Shown: positions 1 through 13,848, numbered from the stretch's first letter. The stretch is DNA of 64,000 nt from Cardinalis cardinalis (GCA_014549065.1 JACDOX010000110.1:310001-374000), one strand, 5' to 3'. The notes: generated by a model from the sequence alone, not told the origin. Program-made: numbers and translations.

Positions 1-1696
1 TTAATCNATTCAAAGATGCCATAAATACAATATGCATATAATTTATACCATCTTCTGAAAAGATCTTCCATGTTTCATCCTGTAGGGAGTTAGAAATTTG
101 TTTTGTTAGTAATTCTGCAGTTGCAATTCACTTGTGTTTTCTCCTGGCAGTGCATTATAGCAGAAAAAAAATGGATGTGGTTCATTTTACAGTAGTGTTC
201 CCATTATACCTTTAAAAATCAGTCCTTCATATCTCTGTAAGATAGATGTATGAGAATAAGGTGTGGATCTTGCATATGGACATTTGAAAACACCCTACTG
301 AAATCCTGGTACTTCCATAAAAATGACAGTTTTACTTGTTTTATGCTCATTTTTAACAAGTTATAACATGTCAAGCAGGCTTCACTTNAGTTGCATATCC
401 TGATATTTAAAGACACCTTTGTTTTTATCCCATTGTGGAAAGATTGCNTGTATTCATGTAATATAGCCAACAATATAAAAGAATCACTAAAAATCCGTGC
501 TAAATAAACAAGGAATTCGATAATCTCTGATGATTCTGTNGCAGTGAGATTCTCTCCAACTAATNACATCACCTGTCCCTGCAAGAGCCAGCTGAGTACA
601 TCCATTCCAGAACTTGCTAGGTATTAATGAGCAGAATTTGTTGTAGCAGGCCGTTGATGATTAAAAAATATACACAGAGAGTATATCATAATCAAAATGA
701 AGCAGTAAAAGACCAAGTAACTATTCTGTACAANTGAAAGCCTACTTAGACATGTTTCAGTTATCCAAAAAATTTTTCTCCAGGCAAAACACACGTGGGC
801 CACCAGTAGTATATTAACCAACCTTTTCAGCTTATCTTACTGCTGAAAAGCCACNCTAGGTGGGTCAACCTGAGATGGAAGTAAATATGGATGTGAAGAT
901 GTGAAAAGAGAATCAGCTAGCACTTTCTGAACTGCCAGCAGCCTTAGTCAATGATGATTCTTTGTGTCCATGTACTTCCCTAGAGATGTGATTTGTGCCT
1001 GTGCCAAAGCTATTTACTTGCTAGTTTTTTTTAAGCAAAGAAGTGAAGTGAATTATTTACTTTTTTTTTTGTCTGATATTGGAAAAATAAGGTTGCATAA
1101 NCCCCTCACTGCATTCAGCTGAGTTCCAATACTTCTGATGGAATTTAATTATAATAACATTCTAATTGATGGTAAATTAAACAAGAGTATGACCAAGTGC
1201 TGTCACACTAAATGAAAATTTAAATTACACCAGGACAGACAGGTCTGTCCTAGGATTATGAATTAAAGAGTGTGACATTTTGGTTTCAGGTTAATCAATG
1301 AATGCTCCACAAATATTTTGAAGCCTTCCTTGATGTATTATAGGCTAAATTAAATCTTAAGTTCTGACAGACACTGAGCAGGAGAGCAAAGTAANTTCAC
1401 TTTGGAGTGTAAAAAAATATGAGGCATGGAATGAGGAGTTTTTGTCCAGGAGATGTGAGGCCCTCCTCTCCCTCTACCAGTACGTACAGAGTTGCACTCG
1501 TCTGGTATCTAACCAGCTGCTATCTGCTCTCCTGAGTTTCTGAAGTATCAAAGGAAAAAAAAATTTGACATGAAGAGAACAAGTCTGACAGATCAGTGAA
1601 GCTTTCCNTGATTTCTCCTAGGTCTTGTTTTTGACACCCTGTTTACTACAGAATATGCTGCTACGCTTTCCCGAGGGAGTGCAGCCAGTGCCTCAG

Positions 1697-1710
1697 CCAG
1701 CAGGGGGAAT
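1697..1710 (+). promoter_or_regulatory. CTCF-like motif
   Basis: The sequence CCAGCAGGGGGAAT matches about 12 of 14 positions of the vertebrate CTCF core (CCASYAGRKGGCRS); the missing C at core position 12 weakens it. It sits in a locally GC-richer patch (about 1660-1760) inside AT-rich surroundings. Occupancy cannot be judged from sequence and such matches occur by chance. Confidence 0.25.
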
Positions 1711-2700
1711 GGCAGCTGCTGTGCGCCATGTAATTGCCCCAAGAGCTTGTGTGAATGCAAGGAGGGACTGCACTGAATTTTTTACCTCCTTTCCCTCTGT
1801 TTTTGCTAAAAACACAACTGGAGTGATATAATTTTATCACATTGACATCTCTATCACAANTTTATCTTGCAACAGTTATAACTTCCAGCTCCCTGTGGAT
1901 CCTTTTGCTTCTGCTTCTGCTTTTGCAGCCTGCTCTGGTCNCCACTCTGGCCCAGAAAGAGCTCAGGCAGTTTTACTGACTCGTGCTCTCCTCATGATCA
2001 CAAACTTGGCTATTTCTTCACTGCCATCCACCCCCTCTAAAACAAAACCACTGATATGAATTTGTTCCACTCTAACTCACCCATCATGTCAATCTCTCCC
2101 CTCCTTTCTGCTTCTTCAGATGTGTAGAAAACAAGCCTCTGAACAAAAAAAAAAAAAAGGCCCTTCATCAATAAAGCTTGTCAGCTGTGGGCTCTGTGAC
2201 TGAATTTTGCTGCTCTTTAGTTGCAGCTCTTAATATCTCTAAGAAAATGACTGCACAGCTCACAGCCTGTACTTTTCATCCATCCATAAATGCACAGCTG
2301 GCATCCTTATGGGATTTTCTATTATGCATATTCAGCCTAGCATTTTCAAACCTTCAGATGGTCTGTATCATTTTTCCTTTTGGAGGAAAAGATATTGCAG
2401 AAGCAGAGGGCTGTTCTCTAAATCCTCTGGATTTATCAAAGGTTAGATTTGGAATTTGAATAGAAAGCTTTTCCATTTTTGTTCACTCACATCTTTCTTG
2501 GGGGCCCAGAATCCAGGAGGTTGCTGGTAAAGAAAAGATCTTAGACTAGCATTAGGAAGTATGGAGCCTCTCTCTAGCTAGGTAAGGGCTGTTGAAAACA
2601 CAGCTCCCATCTGCCAGTTTAATGCTTTGTCCCAACTACCATTTTCTTGATAAGGAAAATTGCTTGTCAAATTAAGACCCCTACTAATTCAACAAGAAGG

Positions 2701-2728
2701 ACACACACACAGACACACAGACACACAT
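2701..2728. repeat. CA-type microsatellite
   Basis: A run of ACAC dinucleotides interrupted twice by AGAC. The interruptions suggest an ageing, probably stable microsatellite. Confidence 0.9.
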
Positions 2729-3795
2729 AAAATAGGAGCAGGTTTTTTAGTTTGTTCCAGTTTTAATAGCTTTTGTTTACTCATTCAGGTAGCACTGTCA
2801 AAATGGTGTCATTTGGAGATACTTGCATATTTAATCCTTGTGATTAAATTTTTCTCTTTTTCCCTCCTGCACTCTCAGAGTTCTGTTTGGCATCATAATT
2901 TCTCATTTCTGGTGGTCTATTCAGAACTAGAGGTCAGAAATGGTCACTAATGCAACTTGTATCAAAACATTTTTTTTTCATTTAGACAGATAGTTCTTTC
3001 TTATTGAGAACCTGTCCTCAATTTCATTGATAACTACCNAGAGAAAGGGAATGTCAAAATCTCTCCAACTATATGCAAAACTGTATTTGCTAGAAGCATG
3101 ATGAGTTACATAAGAACAGTTTCTAACACTCNCAAATCCTACTTTCCTAATTCTGTGTTGCTGCTGCACAGTTTAATGCCAGTGAAGTGCAATAAACCAC
3201 CCAGAAACTAATAATCAATGCAAACATTGCAGCTTAGAAGTTATTAGCCCTTTTCTTTTTCCTGCAATAGGATAGATAGTAACCAAATTATTTTAAGCAG
3301 CTGTTTCCTTTCCTCCTCCTGTCCAAATGGAACCAGAATCACTTCATAAGCTTGTGTGTCTGAAAAACAATAATTAATTTTATTATTTTGATTTAAAATT
3401 CTGGATGCTCATAGACTGACTGAATTCTGGGAAGATTTTATGGGATGTAGTAAAATTAGAGCATAACTCTCTTGTCTTTGCACCTGCTGAGAGAAAGAGC
3501 ACCCAATGGCATTTGGCTGAGTCTGGGAGGACACTGCTAAATGTAAAAGATAACACAGCCATTCTTTCAAACATCTGACTCAACTAGAAGAATCCAAGTT
3601 ATCTCCTAGGCCTCTTATAACAGATTTGGATGCTTCTAGTGGGATCTCCAAAAGCAATATAACCAGTAGAGCAGCACCTGGTCAGCTCACTTGGTGTATA
3701 GTGGTCTATGGAGGTATGTGGTGTGAAATAGCATAGAACACAAGGCTGGAGATTTATCTTTTTCCTTTTTTTTTTTTTTTGTGGCTTGAATTGAT

Positions 3796-3830
3796 CCTAC
3801 TGAAGTAGGAAGAATGCCTACTGGAGTAGG
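3796..3830. repeat. Two tandem copies of a 14-bp dyad
   Basis: CCTACTGAAGTAGG (3796-3809) is followed 21 bases on by CCTACTGGAGTAGG (3817-3830). Each copy is itself an inverted repeat with 6-bp arms (CCTACT and AGTAGG) and a 2-base centre. The pair looks like a local duplication of a small hairpin. Confidence 0.7.
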
Positions 3831-4208
3831 AATCTTATCTGCATTTCTGTTAGTATGTTGTAATCTGCGAGTTGCAGTATTGAATCAAGAAACAGTAAAA
3901 AAAGTTTCACTCTTCTTCTGCAAGGAGATATTATGAATAAGGTCATGAGAAAACCTGAAGAAACTGTCTTGGCAAGAGGATTTCTCTGTCTCAACAGAGC
4001 TATGTTCTCTGTTGCTTTGTTTTACTAGTTCAGTTTTTCACTTCTTTGTTACATCTTGAAAGAGTACTTTTGGATAAAAAATGCCGCAATATCTAATATA
4101 ACCTTCAATTGGATTATTATTTCACTCTTCTGGGCTGAAGGAGGTACTGGTTTGCCTCCTTGCAGGTAAAGAAAAAAACTGATGTGTTCCTTAATGTGTA
4201 CCCTTAAA

Positions 4209-4226
4209 GGGGGGGGGGNGGGGGGG
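4209..4226. repeat. Poly-G tract
   Basis: Eighteen positions of G with one N in the middle. The N and the exact length are probably sequencing artefacts, since long G homopolymers are hard to read. Confidence 0.8.
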
Positions 4227-4494
4227 TGGCGATTCCTACACGGGTATTTTTAAATGAAGTGCAGCCTNCAACAGATTTTTTTTCCCAATTTTGCTTCTGT
4301 ATGTGCTTGTGTGTTCATACAATATGGAATGAGCTACATGAGGAACAGAGGCAGACAGTCATATGGTTTCTTGATCCTGGTTCAGTAGGTGATAAATTGG
4401 AAGGATAGTTTTGACTGTGATGTCTTAGACAGAATAACTTCGTTGCAAATAATGAAGATAAAATGGATAGGTATTTATCATTTTCCAGACCTTA

Positions 4495-5075
4495 TGTATT
4501 GGGTCAGGCTGGGCTGGAGTTCATTTTCCCACAGCAGCCCTCCCAGAGCTGTGCTTGGCATTGGTAGCTATAAAGGTGTTGATGACACCCCAGTGTTTGG
4601 GATCCTGCTGAGCAGGGCAGGCACAGCTTTATTGCTGTCTCTCAACATTCCACTCTCATCCAAGGACTGTGGGTTGGCAAGATCCTTTGAGGGGACACAA
4701 TGAGGTCAGCTGACCCAAATTAACCAAAGGGATATTTCATACCCTATGATGACAGTTTAGATGTAAAAGGAAAGGAAAGAAGGAGCATTTTATGTTTACA
4801 ACGTTTGCCTTCTGGAGCAACCTCTACGTCTGCTGAAGCCCTGCTGCCTGGAAAGTGGCAGACAGAGCCTGCTGATGAAAAGTAGGGAATAAAATTACTG
4901 GCTTTTTCTCCTTGCTTGTGCACACACAAACTTTTGCTTTTTCTTTGGTAAATTACTTTATCTCAACCTACGAGATGATTTCCATCTTATTTTGTCTCCC
5001 TTGTCCTGTTGGGATGGGGAGTGATANTGTCGGCTTGGTGGGCACCTGGCATCCAGCTGAGGTCAACTCACCACT
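4495..5075 (+). mobile_element. Solo LTR of an avian endogenous retrovirus (mosaic type)
   Basis: The block starts with TGTATTGGGTCAGGCTGG and ends near GGTCAACTCACCAC, where the expected final CA appears mutated. The 5' two-thirds is related to the LTR at 35501: both share the landmarks 'CTGACCC..AA..ACC.AAAGG.ATATT.CATAC' and 'GGAGCCCTGCT'-like stretches. The 3' end is related instead to the LTR at 45416, sharing GGGGAGTGATA, the GGCTTGGTGGGCACCTGGC type of stretch and the terminal GGTCAA. No retroviral internal region adjoins it, so it is a solo LTR. The flanking 5-mers (CCTTA and GTGGC) do not match, so a target duplication is lost or a boundary is slightly off. The + orientation follows from the order of these blocks in the related LTRs. 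Confidence 0.8.
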
Positions 5076-8000
5076 GTGGCATTTCTATTTTGCAACTTGA
5101 TTTGTAAGTCAAGATCTTCTGCATCACACTGCTGCTCAGAGATTTGTAAAGAAGCATTGCAAATTTGTTGTGAGTGTTCTTGATGAGTTCCTATTTTATT
5201 ATTTTCTCATCACGCAATTTTGAGATTCAAGTCAGCAAAAAAGGTCATCTGTTATACTGTGTATGGTGATGTTAAACATTAAAGGTTGTTAAAATAGTGG
5301 TCCCAATTATTTTTGTATTCTGTGTGAATTTTTTTCTTATTTGTAATTTCTGGGATCACAAGAAAGCTATATACACTCAGTTACAGAGTGATAATGGTAG
5401 ACGTACTGAAACTGGCTGTGATGCCAGTTAGCTTAGTTGTTAACAGCAGCTTAGAGCCAATGGAAGTTGAGGAGTCTGATTCAACAATTATATTGTTTCC
5501 TGAAAATATATTGTTTCCTGAAGATTGCCAAGCTTGATGACAAGTGAATAAAGCAAATGAAAAATCACTCTCATTAGGGCTCAGGTGTAGCTTCATAGGG
5601 CCAGAGTTTTACTGAGATATTTGTATTACCAGGCCAGTTTGGTCCAAGAATGTGCAGTCACTTTATAAATGTGCATTTCTAAAAGCTCAGTCTTGTGATC
5701 CCTAATTGGAGAATTAATGTCATCTATTACTAGCACTTAGCTTAGCTTAGTGGATGCCTTTTAGATATTTGCAAATAAATACATCTGTTTTCAAGGGGCC
5801 AGGTGTCGAATCTTCTCCATTAACATGTGCTTAATAGAAACAAATTGCCAACAACCTCCTGATGGGTGTCATAAAACTGTTTTCACAGCATGATTTAGAC
5901 TTTTCATCAATGTACTCTGTGTAATGGCATTTGCACATTATACATGTGCTAAATGATAACTACATGCCTCATACAGCCTGTGCTCTATATTGCTTAAAGG
6001 CCTTGCTTAATTCCATTTCATTTTGACCTCTTTGGACAGACAGGGGGAAAAGTCTGTAACCTTGTTTGAGAACAGATTTCCCAAATTTAAGGAACTGCCT
6101 GTTTTAGTAAATCTCCTCTCTGTTCCAGGAAACGCCATTGAAGTTTTTTTTTTCAATGATGTGTAGAATGTTAAGTTATGGAATTTTTTCACAGCTAAAA
6201 CAATGCATCCACCCCACTTCTTTATAAATGCTTCCTGTTTTCCCTTTCTTCTGGGAGAGGAATGAAGCATCTGTCAGCTAGAAGGTAACATCTGTAAGGA
6301 GCTGCAAGGGAAAGAGTAGGCAGATGAAGGACTGGATGGCAGAGTGAAGAAATGGATGGAAAGCTCAAACATGGATGCATTAACAATATGAGGGGACAGT
6401 TTGTTTTCAAAATGGGAAGATAACATACATATTCTGGGTTTGTTATTATATCTATTTTATCTGGAACCTGTAGGAATTTTAATAACAGATGAGAATGTGA
6501 CCAGAACAAAGAAAAGAGATGCATCTCAGTACTATGGGGTTTATCCCAGTAATCTCTCTAATGACGGAGACAATTGCTAGATAGAAAACTACTTCAACTG
6601 AGCAACTGATTTTGTATGNTAAGTGACAGTCTCTGTCCAATTAAAAACCCTTTCAGTCTGCTTCCTTATAACATTCTATCTCTATATTATTGACATTTAA
6701 TCACTTTGAATAAACACCAATAATTTAACAATGTGACTTGTAAAAGCTTATCCAGGAATATAAAAAATTATGAGACATTGAAGGACTAACTATATATTTT
6801 TTCCTCTAGATTAAATTCCTGACATAGACAAGGTGGCTTCTTTTCAGGGTGGTTTCTTTGGGAATTCAGACACTTTTGGAAAATTTCGAGGGGAGGCAAT
6901 CATCACAAAATAATTGTTATCATTATCATATACCACTTTAGCCATCAATTTTTTAAAGGAAATGGTGATCCCAGATATTCTAGGTACTGGTATTTCAAAA
7001 AAGACTATGGGATCATCTGCCCTGAATGGAAGAATGTACTGAGATACACAACCTCATGAATGCCGCATGAGAGGCTGAGATTTAGAAGCCAGTTGGTGGC
7101 TAACATGCTTTACCAGTCAGGATTCATAATATGGGGAAATGATCAATACCTATGTGATTATAGCAGCCATAATTAAACCTTTCCTGAAAGTGCTAGGATG
7201 CTGCAGTCCAGTAAACTGACTTCTTGTTGTTGCTTAATAGATGGTAACATACCTTTGGGCAGACCCCACCTTAGCCAACTCTNCTGTGTCCAGGACAAGA
7301 TAAAGAATTCCTGTCACAGTTTAGAAAGTTGTCTATTCATGGCAATTACAGATGATAGGTCAGGGTTATTTGCATGCTGAGAGAGCACTCGTTGGAAGGG
7401 GCTAAATCCCAGCCAGTACTCAACCAGTCTGCCATTCCTCAGATGCAAAATACATTATGCACGTTCATGAATGCTACATAAAGTTTTGCTGCTGTCTTCC
7501 CAATTTATGAAATNGTAGGGTCTGATTGGGATAGAAATGCCAGGTGTTGGATAGATATCTTGGCAATTAAGTATTTAAAGACAGATTCAATGTCTTTTAT
7601 CTCTAGATTTAGACATTACTAAGAGGCACAAAAGAGGCTATAACCAACTTTTTTCCTCCTTTGCTTTTGTCCACTGACATCACATGTTTAAGTATATCTC
7701 CCTCATGCCCTGATAAACAGTGGTTGCACGACCTCTATACAATGTTTTGGATACAAAGCAGCATCTGCACACCCACCTTTCTTCCAAAGGAGGTTAAGAC
7801 TCTGCTAACAGGTAGGAGAACTTTATAGTAAAGCTGTGTTTCTACTTCTCAAATTGTGCTGGTGCTGCTTAACAGAGAAGATCTGTAGTTTTCACATTGA
7901 GTGTGCTGGCTCATCTTGCAGAAAGTAGAAAGCATGTTGCATGTTTGTACTCTCCTTTAACTCCCGTGTATAGGGGGCATAAGCAAGACAGGACTCAGGC

Positions 8001-8287
8001 TGATTCTGNGATCATAAAACCAGAAGCAAGCATGTTATAGCAGCAACCTGGAACATTATTATGGCTGAATTTCTCCAAATTGCCNTACAAGACATCTGGG
8101 GGGTTTACGTCTTTCTTAGATCACAACTTCTAGAAAAATGCATCTGCCACCTGGAAAAAGGAGCGTTCAAATGGTTTTTATAGAGGAGGGGAATGTTTTT
8201 GTTGATTTGGGTTTTNTTTTACAAACTTCTTTGAAACTTTACTTTCAGCATATTCTTTTTCNNTATACTTAACTTTTCTCCATCATT

Positions 8288-8345
8288 AATATTATTTCTT
8301 CTCTGAAGAAATATTAAATATTAGAAAATATTATTTCTTCTCTGA
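8288..8345. repeat. Direct duplication of 19 bp
   Basis: AATATTATTTCTTCTCTGA occurs at 8288-8306 and again, identically, at 8327-8345. The spacer contains AGAAATATT, partly complementary to the repeat, so the region can also fold. Confidence 0.8.
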
Positions 8346-9145
8346 GGGAAGGTATGGAACTTGACAGTTGGAAAAATATAATCTTTGAAATTGATGTGGC
8401 AACAATTTTCTCTTGAAATCTGGTGGATTAACTCATATCCCCCTAGCTGCAGCTATATTTGAGGAAATAGCAGATGGGGATGATGTCAGGGCAAATAATG
8501 TCTGCTTCTGATGTTTCTTTCCATAGTTTAGAATAGAATCACAGGTCTCTTTTTATGGTTAGAGAAATCATCTGGTGCTGCAGAAAGATAGTAATTTAGA
8601 GTACCACATAGATGGATTAACAGCATAATGCAAACTTTCTGNAAATTTAAGGAATGAGCTCTCAATATTTCCTTTTCACTGTCCTCTTGATTTAGAAAAG
8701 GAGCTATCATTATGAATAGGATAAAAAAATATATCTTATGCCATTATCATATATAAACAAATGTGGCTTTTTGCTTGTGCATGACAAAACTTCTCTGCCC
8801 ACATCAACCTTTATCTGAAAGAGGAGGTGCATAGCACCACTTACAATCCCAGAATAGGACAAATATAACAATTACAACACTGAAAGAAAAGTCAAGGAGT
8901 TTACCATCAGGAATTTAGAAGGCTATGTGTGCAAATGGTTCTGTATATTGCGTGAGTCTTGAATAAAATGTTGAAAACAAATACATAGATATTCTGCAAT
9001 TGCAGTTGTTTTCTTCCAGTCAATCNCTGTTTTTCTGTTGTGCAGGAGTTGTTCAGTTGTTGTAAGAGAATAAATAGAGAAGAATAAGTATTCTATAGTA
9101 GAATAAAGGGAATCAGGCAAGAAGTAATAGTTTGGAATTTTGGGT

Positions 9146-9177
9146 TGTTTTTTTGTTTTGTTTTGTTTTGTTTTTTG
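9146..9177. repeat. TTTTG-type simple repeat
   Basis: Four to five units of TTTTG flanked by longer T runs. This is ordinary low-complexity sequence. Confidence 0.85.
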
Positions 9178-12100
9178 TCTTTAATAATACGGCAAGCTAT
9201 GTTNAGCCTGTGAAAAGCAGATTTTGTTTGCACAATTAACATTAAAGATGTGGGTTTGGAATATTTTTTTGCCTGCTTTTTTAAGGAAATGTGACATATG
9301 GAATTGCAGTGTCCATCTGCCAGCTTTTCAGTCTTCCACCTCTCCTGCAGGGATGCTTATGCCTGCGGGCCAAGTTCAACCAGGATCAAAAGACACTGAA
9401 TTCCTTAAGATCACTGAAAATTGCTTGGGAGGGGTGGTGAATAAGGGACACACATGAGCATCGTTGAAGCCCTCTGGCATGACAACAACACATGCACCCT
9501 CTTCCCCAGCTGATTACTACCTGACTCAGGCACATGCCACCTCCAGGGAGGGGCTAACAAAATAGAAGGGCTTAGAAAGTAATCAGACAGTCAGAATTGC
9601 CANTGGTGCTCATAGATAATGCAAAATCTTAAAAACAGTATGCAAACAAANCTCAATTGTTTTGCTGCTTATTACTTTCTGTTGATTTAATAATCTCTTC
9701 AGAACTTCTTGGAAAGAGCTGGGCTACAAGAGTTAATGGAGGCTATATATTTATCATGCATTTTATTATTTTCCCTTTTGTGTCTCTTGTTGATGGTTTG
9801 TGAAAGTTGGAGCTCTTTTAAGTGCTATTAAAAACATAAGATAATTTTCATCATAAAGAATGNCTGTGCATTGGAAAGTTTATGTGTGTTTGTAACTAGA
9901 TTAATTAGAAGAGTATTTGCTGGCTGAGTGGCAAGGANTATCTGCTCCACAAGAAGTGGAGCAACAGATTGCAACTTCAAAATANAACAGAATGGCTGCT
10001 CCCTAGTTTTTTGAAAGTAAAAACTTCAGAGCCATGATTGTCAGCTCGTGTCAGGCACACCTTGGCAATGGTCTCCCAATCTCTTTCCACAGTGTTTTTT
10101 AATATAGGGATCACTCCCTTCACTTCTTAGCTAGAATTTAAGGAGTTTTANCTTTCAAATGCTGCAGTTTCATCAGATTCCTGTTCCTTGTGGTTTCTGT
10201 GGTCTTGTCTTAGCTTGGATGCAAGTTCTGACCTTATTACAATTCCTTCCACCTGTCCAAGGGCCCTGCACTGGCTCTTGTTTGTGGCCTTATTTTTCTT
10301 CCAAGAATATTCTTTACTGCTTATTTCCTCTGGCACTCCAACCTTTAGCCTGACATGACATTTGCCTTCAACTAATCCTGTTTCTTGTAGATTCTNTCAG
10401 TTTTCCCAGAGTCCAGATCTGATTACATCCCTAACAAATAATTTGTTTGACAGAATNCTCAGTATTCTGAATGTGAATCCTGGCCTGTCCTGATCTAATC
10501 TCTCTGGCCTAAGATTTTCATACTGCATCCACATTTTAACATTAAACTGACAGCTACTCTCATGAGGTGTGTTCTGATTTTCTTTTTGGAGTTTTCCTGG
10601 CAATCTGATTTATTTATGAGATATCAACAGAGTTCTTAAATACAATGTATTGTAAATAACAGTGTTATTATTGATGGCACTAGTGGTTTTGATTGTGATA
10701 ATGTATAGATTTAAGAGGCAAATAATAACTATGGAAGGTCATATTGCAATCTTTGATACACAACTGTGTAACAAGGAAGCTGGTTTTCCTTTTTTTTAGA
10801 ATTAATAATGGTGTGGGAAAAAACCGCCCATTTCTGTCATGTAAATACAAACAGGAGAAAAAAATCAATGATTTCTGCTGATTTTCAAATTGTTGCAGAT
10901 ATCTACCAATAATGCCTTTAATGGCAAGCAAATGCAATTAAAAATATTCCAAAAAATGAGGCACTCTTCTCTTAATAGACCCTAAGATCATACAGAGTAA
11001 GAAGAACTAAGAATTGAACACAACTCTAATTTAATAGTTTTACAAGACTTTTTTTTTTTCCCAGCAGATGCTGCATTTCTGTAAAAGNGTTTGTTTTTTT
11101 TTTAATTCAGTGGGCCAATTGTTTCATTTGGATCTGCAAGTATAACAACTGGGAGATAAGGCAGCTGTGAAACAGTGTCCATGTATCCCAAATCTTGGCT
11201 ATAGAGAAAATCAAGTATTACTTTATAATTTCATTTTAAATGTAAAATAACTGCTAAGCCTTGATTGCTTTTAGCATTATAATTGGAATACAGAAATAAG
11301 ATGTTACATAGTATGAAAGGATTAATTATTTCACTATTAAAAGTTATCCATTCTAGTGTTGGAAAGTAATGTCTGTCATTCCCTTATTTCCACTAGGCAA
11401 GTCATATTTTTACATAATTGCAAGAAATAGTGCCTCTGGAAAACACTTCTGTATATGAGGGAGCAAATTAGAAGCAGCTGAAACCCCTATTGTGTAGCAG
11501 TGACATCTCTGCCAGTTCTGCCTCGAGTGCTACAAGAAGTGGTATGCAAGAAAACTTCCTAAGCAGAGGCAATTAAGATCGAAAGAGAGGAAGGTTGAAA
11601 ATTGTCAGAAAAAAACATTGCAAGGTCAGGACATCAAGGCATCAAGGAATGTTAACAGAGGCAAAGACATCTGAATAATGACTACCAAATTTTGTGGCAT
11701 TTGAAACTAAAATGTCTAAAACATGTTAAGCACTATACAGTTCTTGGGATGTTTTCATATCTTCTCAGAAAGATTTAGTAAACAATCACCAACAAATGAC
11801 ATGTAGAAATAAAAGCTGCAGGGAAAGAAAATTATCTGTGTCTACATTGTTTTGAGAATGTTAATAACAGCAAAAGCACAACAGTATGTAATTTTTTTGT
11901 TAGGGGAGCATTTTTTAAAGTATGAAGCAGCCTTTGTATGACAANGTGCAAAATTTGGACATTTAAGCTAGAGGTTATTTTTCCTTTTGCTGGAGGAAAA
12001 GCTGGGTTTGTTTTGTTTGTTTGTTTTCTGCCATCATTATTTTCTACTCCCCACAAGCCAAACAAAGCCAAACATTTCCCTGAATACCACTTCCAAGGGT

Positions 12101-13825
12101 GTTAGTGTTTCTGTGTTTTGATTCCACATCAATCTGTAAATGAGATTTTCCAATTCTTCTGCCTCACCAAACTACAGACAGAACCCTTGAACTGTGGACT
12201 AACTAAGCACCAAGAGATTAGGGTGCTCTAATGTGTTGAGTGAGAATCCAGTGAAGTTTTTCTTCTAAGACTAATACTCCTATCAATTCATACTTACTTG
12301 TTAGCATAAAAAGAGGAACTATCCAAACGGAGAACATTTTTCAAAACCAGCTCTACAGCAGAATGACCACGGGTCTTTCCTGGGATTTTTGAGAACTGTG
12401 ATAGATTTCTTACCATGACACAGATACAACAAGCACTGTCCTCTCAATTGACAAGAAATTTCACTCTCCAGCTGAGGAAAAATTGTGATGCAAGTTCAGT
12501 AAAAATGTTCTGTTTGAGATAGTAATTTCAAGAACAAGAAATTAGCAACATGCCTCAAAAAGCATCCTTCAGGTAAGTCTTACTAGCTGTAATCTCGATA
12601 AAGATTCAGAAAATATTTTCTCCTTCATATTTTTAATGATGTGCATGTGTGTTGCAAATTCAATGATTTATCTAAATTTCTTGAGTCCAGATGACAGGCA
12701 TGTCATGAGGCATGTGCTGTAACACATTTCAAGAGGCAGACTTTGATAATAGCAGTCAAACCAGTCAAAGGAATGTAATCTTCAAGTTTGTTAAGAAAAT
12801 GTCTGGTCCTTTCACCTAAAAAGAATATTTTACAACTCCTTTGACTGCCGTAGGTATGGTCCTGTTGCATTTCAGAAATTGAAAATCTATATGTGAGGTA
12901 TATATTCACCCCAGAAATGAAAGATTTCCTAAATATATCCAGGGTAAACCAAAAAGCCATATAAAATATGTATTAGGCAACATTTCTTTTGATCAGTATT
13001 GAGAACAAAACCCAACATATCATTATAGGATACTATGCATATGACCACAGAATTGGATCAAAGAACAGGAAACAAAAAACAAACAAGCAAAAAAACCCCA
13101 AACAAAGCCTGACCANGTACACTACTAAAAATCCTCTATTTTGAAATTTTAACCACTTTTTCCATTGAATTCTGAATTACTGCNGTCAAAACTAATTCTG
13201 TTAAGAACTTAACCATTTCACAGAAACAGTTTTCTAAGATTCAGGATGCTGTCTGTGGTCAAAATTTAAGGAGAANAGCAGCTGAATTACATGAAAACTT
13301 TCTTGGTATATGGAATAATCAAGTTTGAATCTGTGGTATCTGCTCTCCATAAAGGAAGGAATTAAAACTGAGACTTAGCTCTTACATGTACTTACATGTT
13401 GTAAATGAAACTTCTGCCTTNTTTTATTAGATGTTTAAGAATTCAGGTATTAGTCTTTGGAAAAAATCAAGCTTTGGAAAAAGGTAGTTGTGGGGGTTTG
13501 ACAGGAAACAGGATTTCTGNGATCCTGTGGTCAAGCCAATGGATGTTCAGATTTTAATATTGGCAACTTATTCAGCCACTGGGACACTGGATCCACCTCT
13601 GAGAACACAAGGTTAAAGCAGGGCTCTNCCCCTGGNAAGNTCTCTNGGGTTCCGGTGGGGAAAGAGTTCACATCTCTTCCCAGTCCAGCTGCTGNTGCTG
13701 GGCGAGGGAGGGGAAGCCATGCGGCCGGGTGAGGTAGGCCGGGGCTTTGGACAAAGGTGGGAGGTGAAGAGGCCCCGGCATGGAAGGGTGGGAGAAGCAT
13801 CAGAGGCATCGGGCAGCCCCCCCAG

Positions 13826-13848
13826 GAGAGAGAGAGAGAGAGAGAGAG
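13826..13848. repeat. GA microsatellite inside LTR
   Basis: About eleven GA units within the 1.35 kb LTR. It is likely length-variable between copies and individuals. Confidence 0.9.

Larger units (their letters stand above)
1..4494. other. Unique non-coding sequence, left flank
   Basis: AT-rich sequence without a recognisable gene or interspersed repeat. All open frames are under about 130 codons, carry frequent stops around them, and resemble no family I know. Short items inside are a CA-rich microsatellite near 2701, a tandem dyad near 3796, a poly-T run near 3766, a poly-G run near 4209 and a CTCF-like motif near 1697. I see no splice-flanked exon here, although a good pyrimidine tract with AG occurs near 3270 with no sensible donor after it. 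Confidence 0.7.
5076..13488. other. Unique non-coding sequence
   Basis: No gene or large repeat recognised. Contents include short local duplications (an 18-bp-period repeat at 5490-5522 and a 19-bp repeat at 8288-8306 and 8327-8345), a TTTTG-rich tract near 9146, and an A/C-rich tract near 13073-13100. Stretches at about 5690-6000 and 9640-9870 have the low-repeat, homeodomain-core-rich look of conserved non-coding elements, which is inference only. A donor-like CAG/GTAAGT occurs at 12573 without a convincing acceptor before it. Confidence 0.65.

Noticed and set aside
12551..12580. Strong donor-like CAG/GTAAGT
   Set aside because: No credible acceptor upstream within exon range and no open frame stands out.
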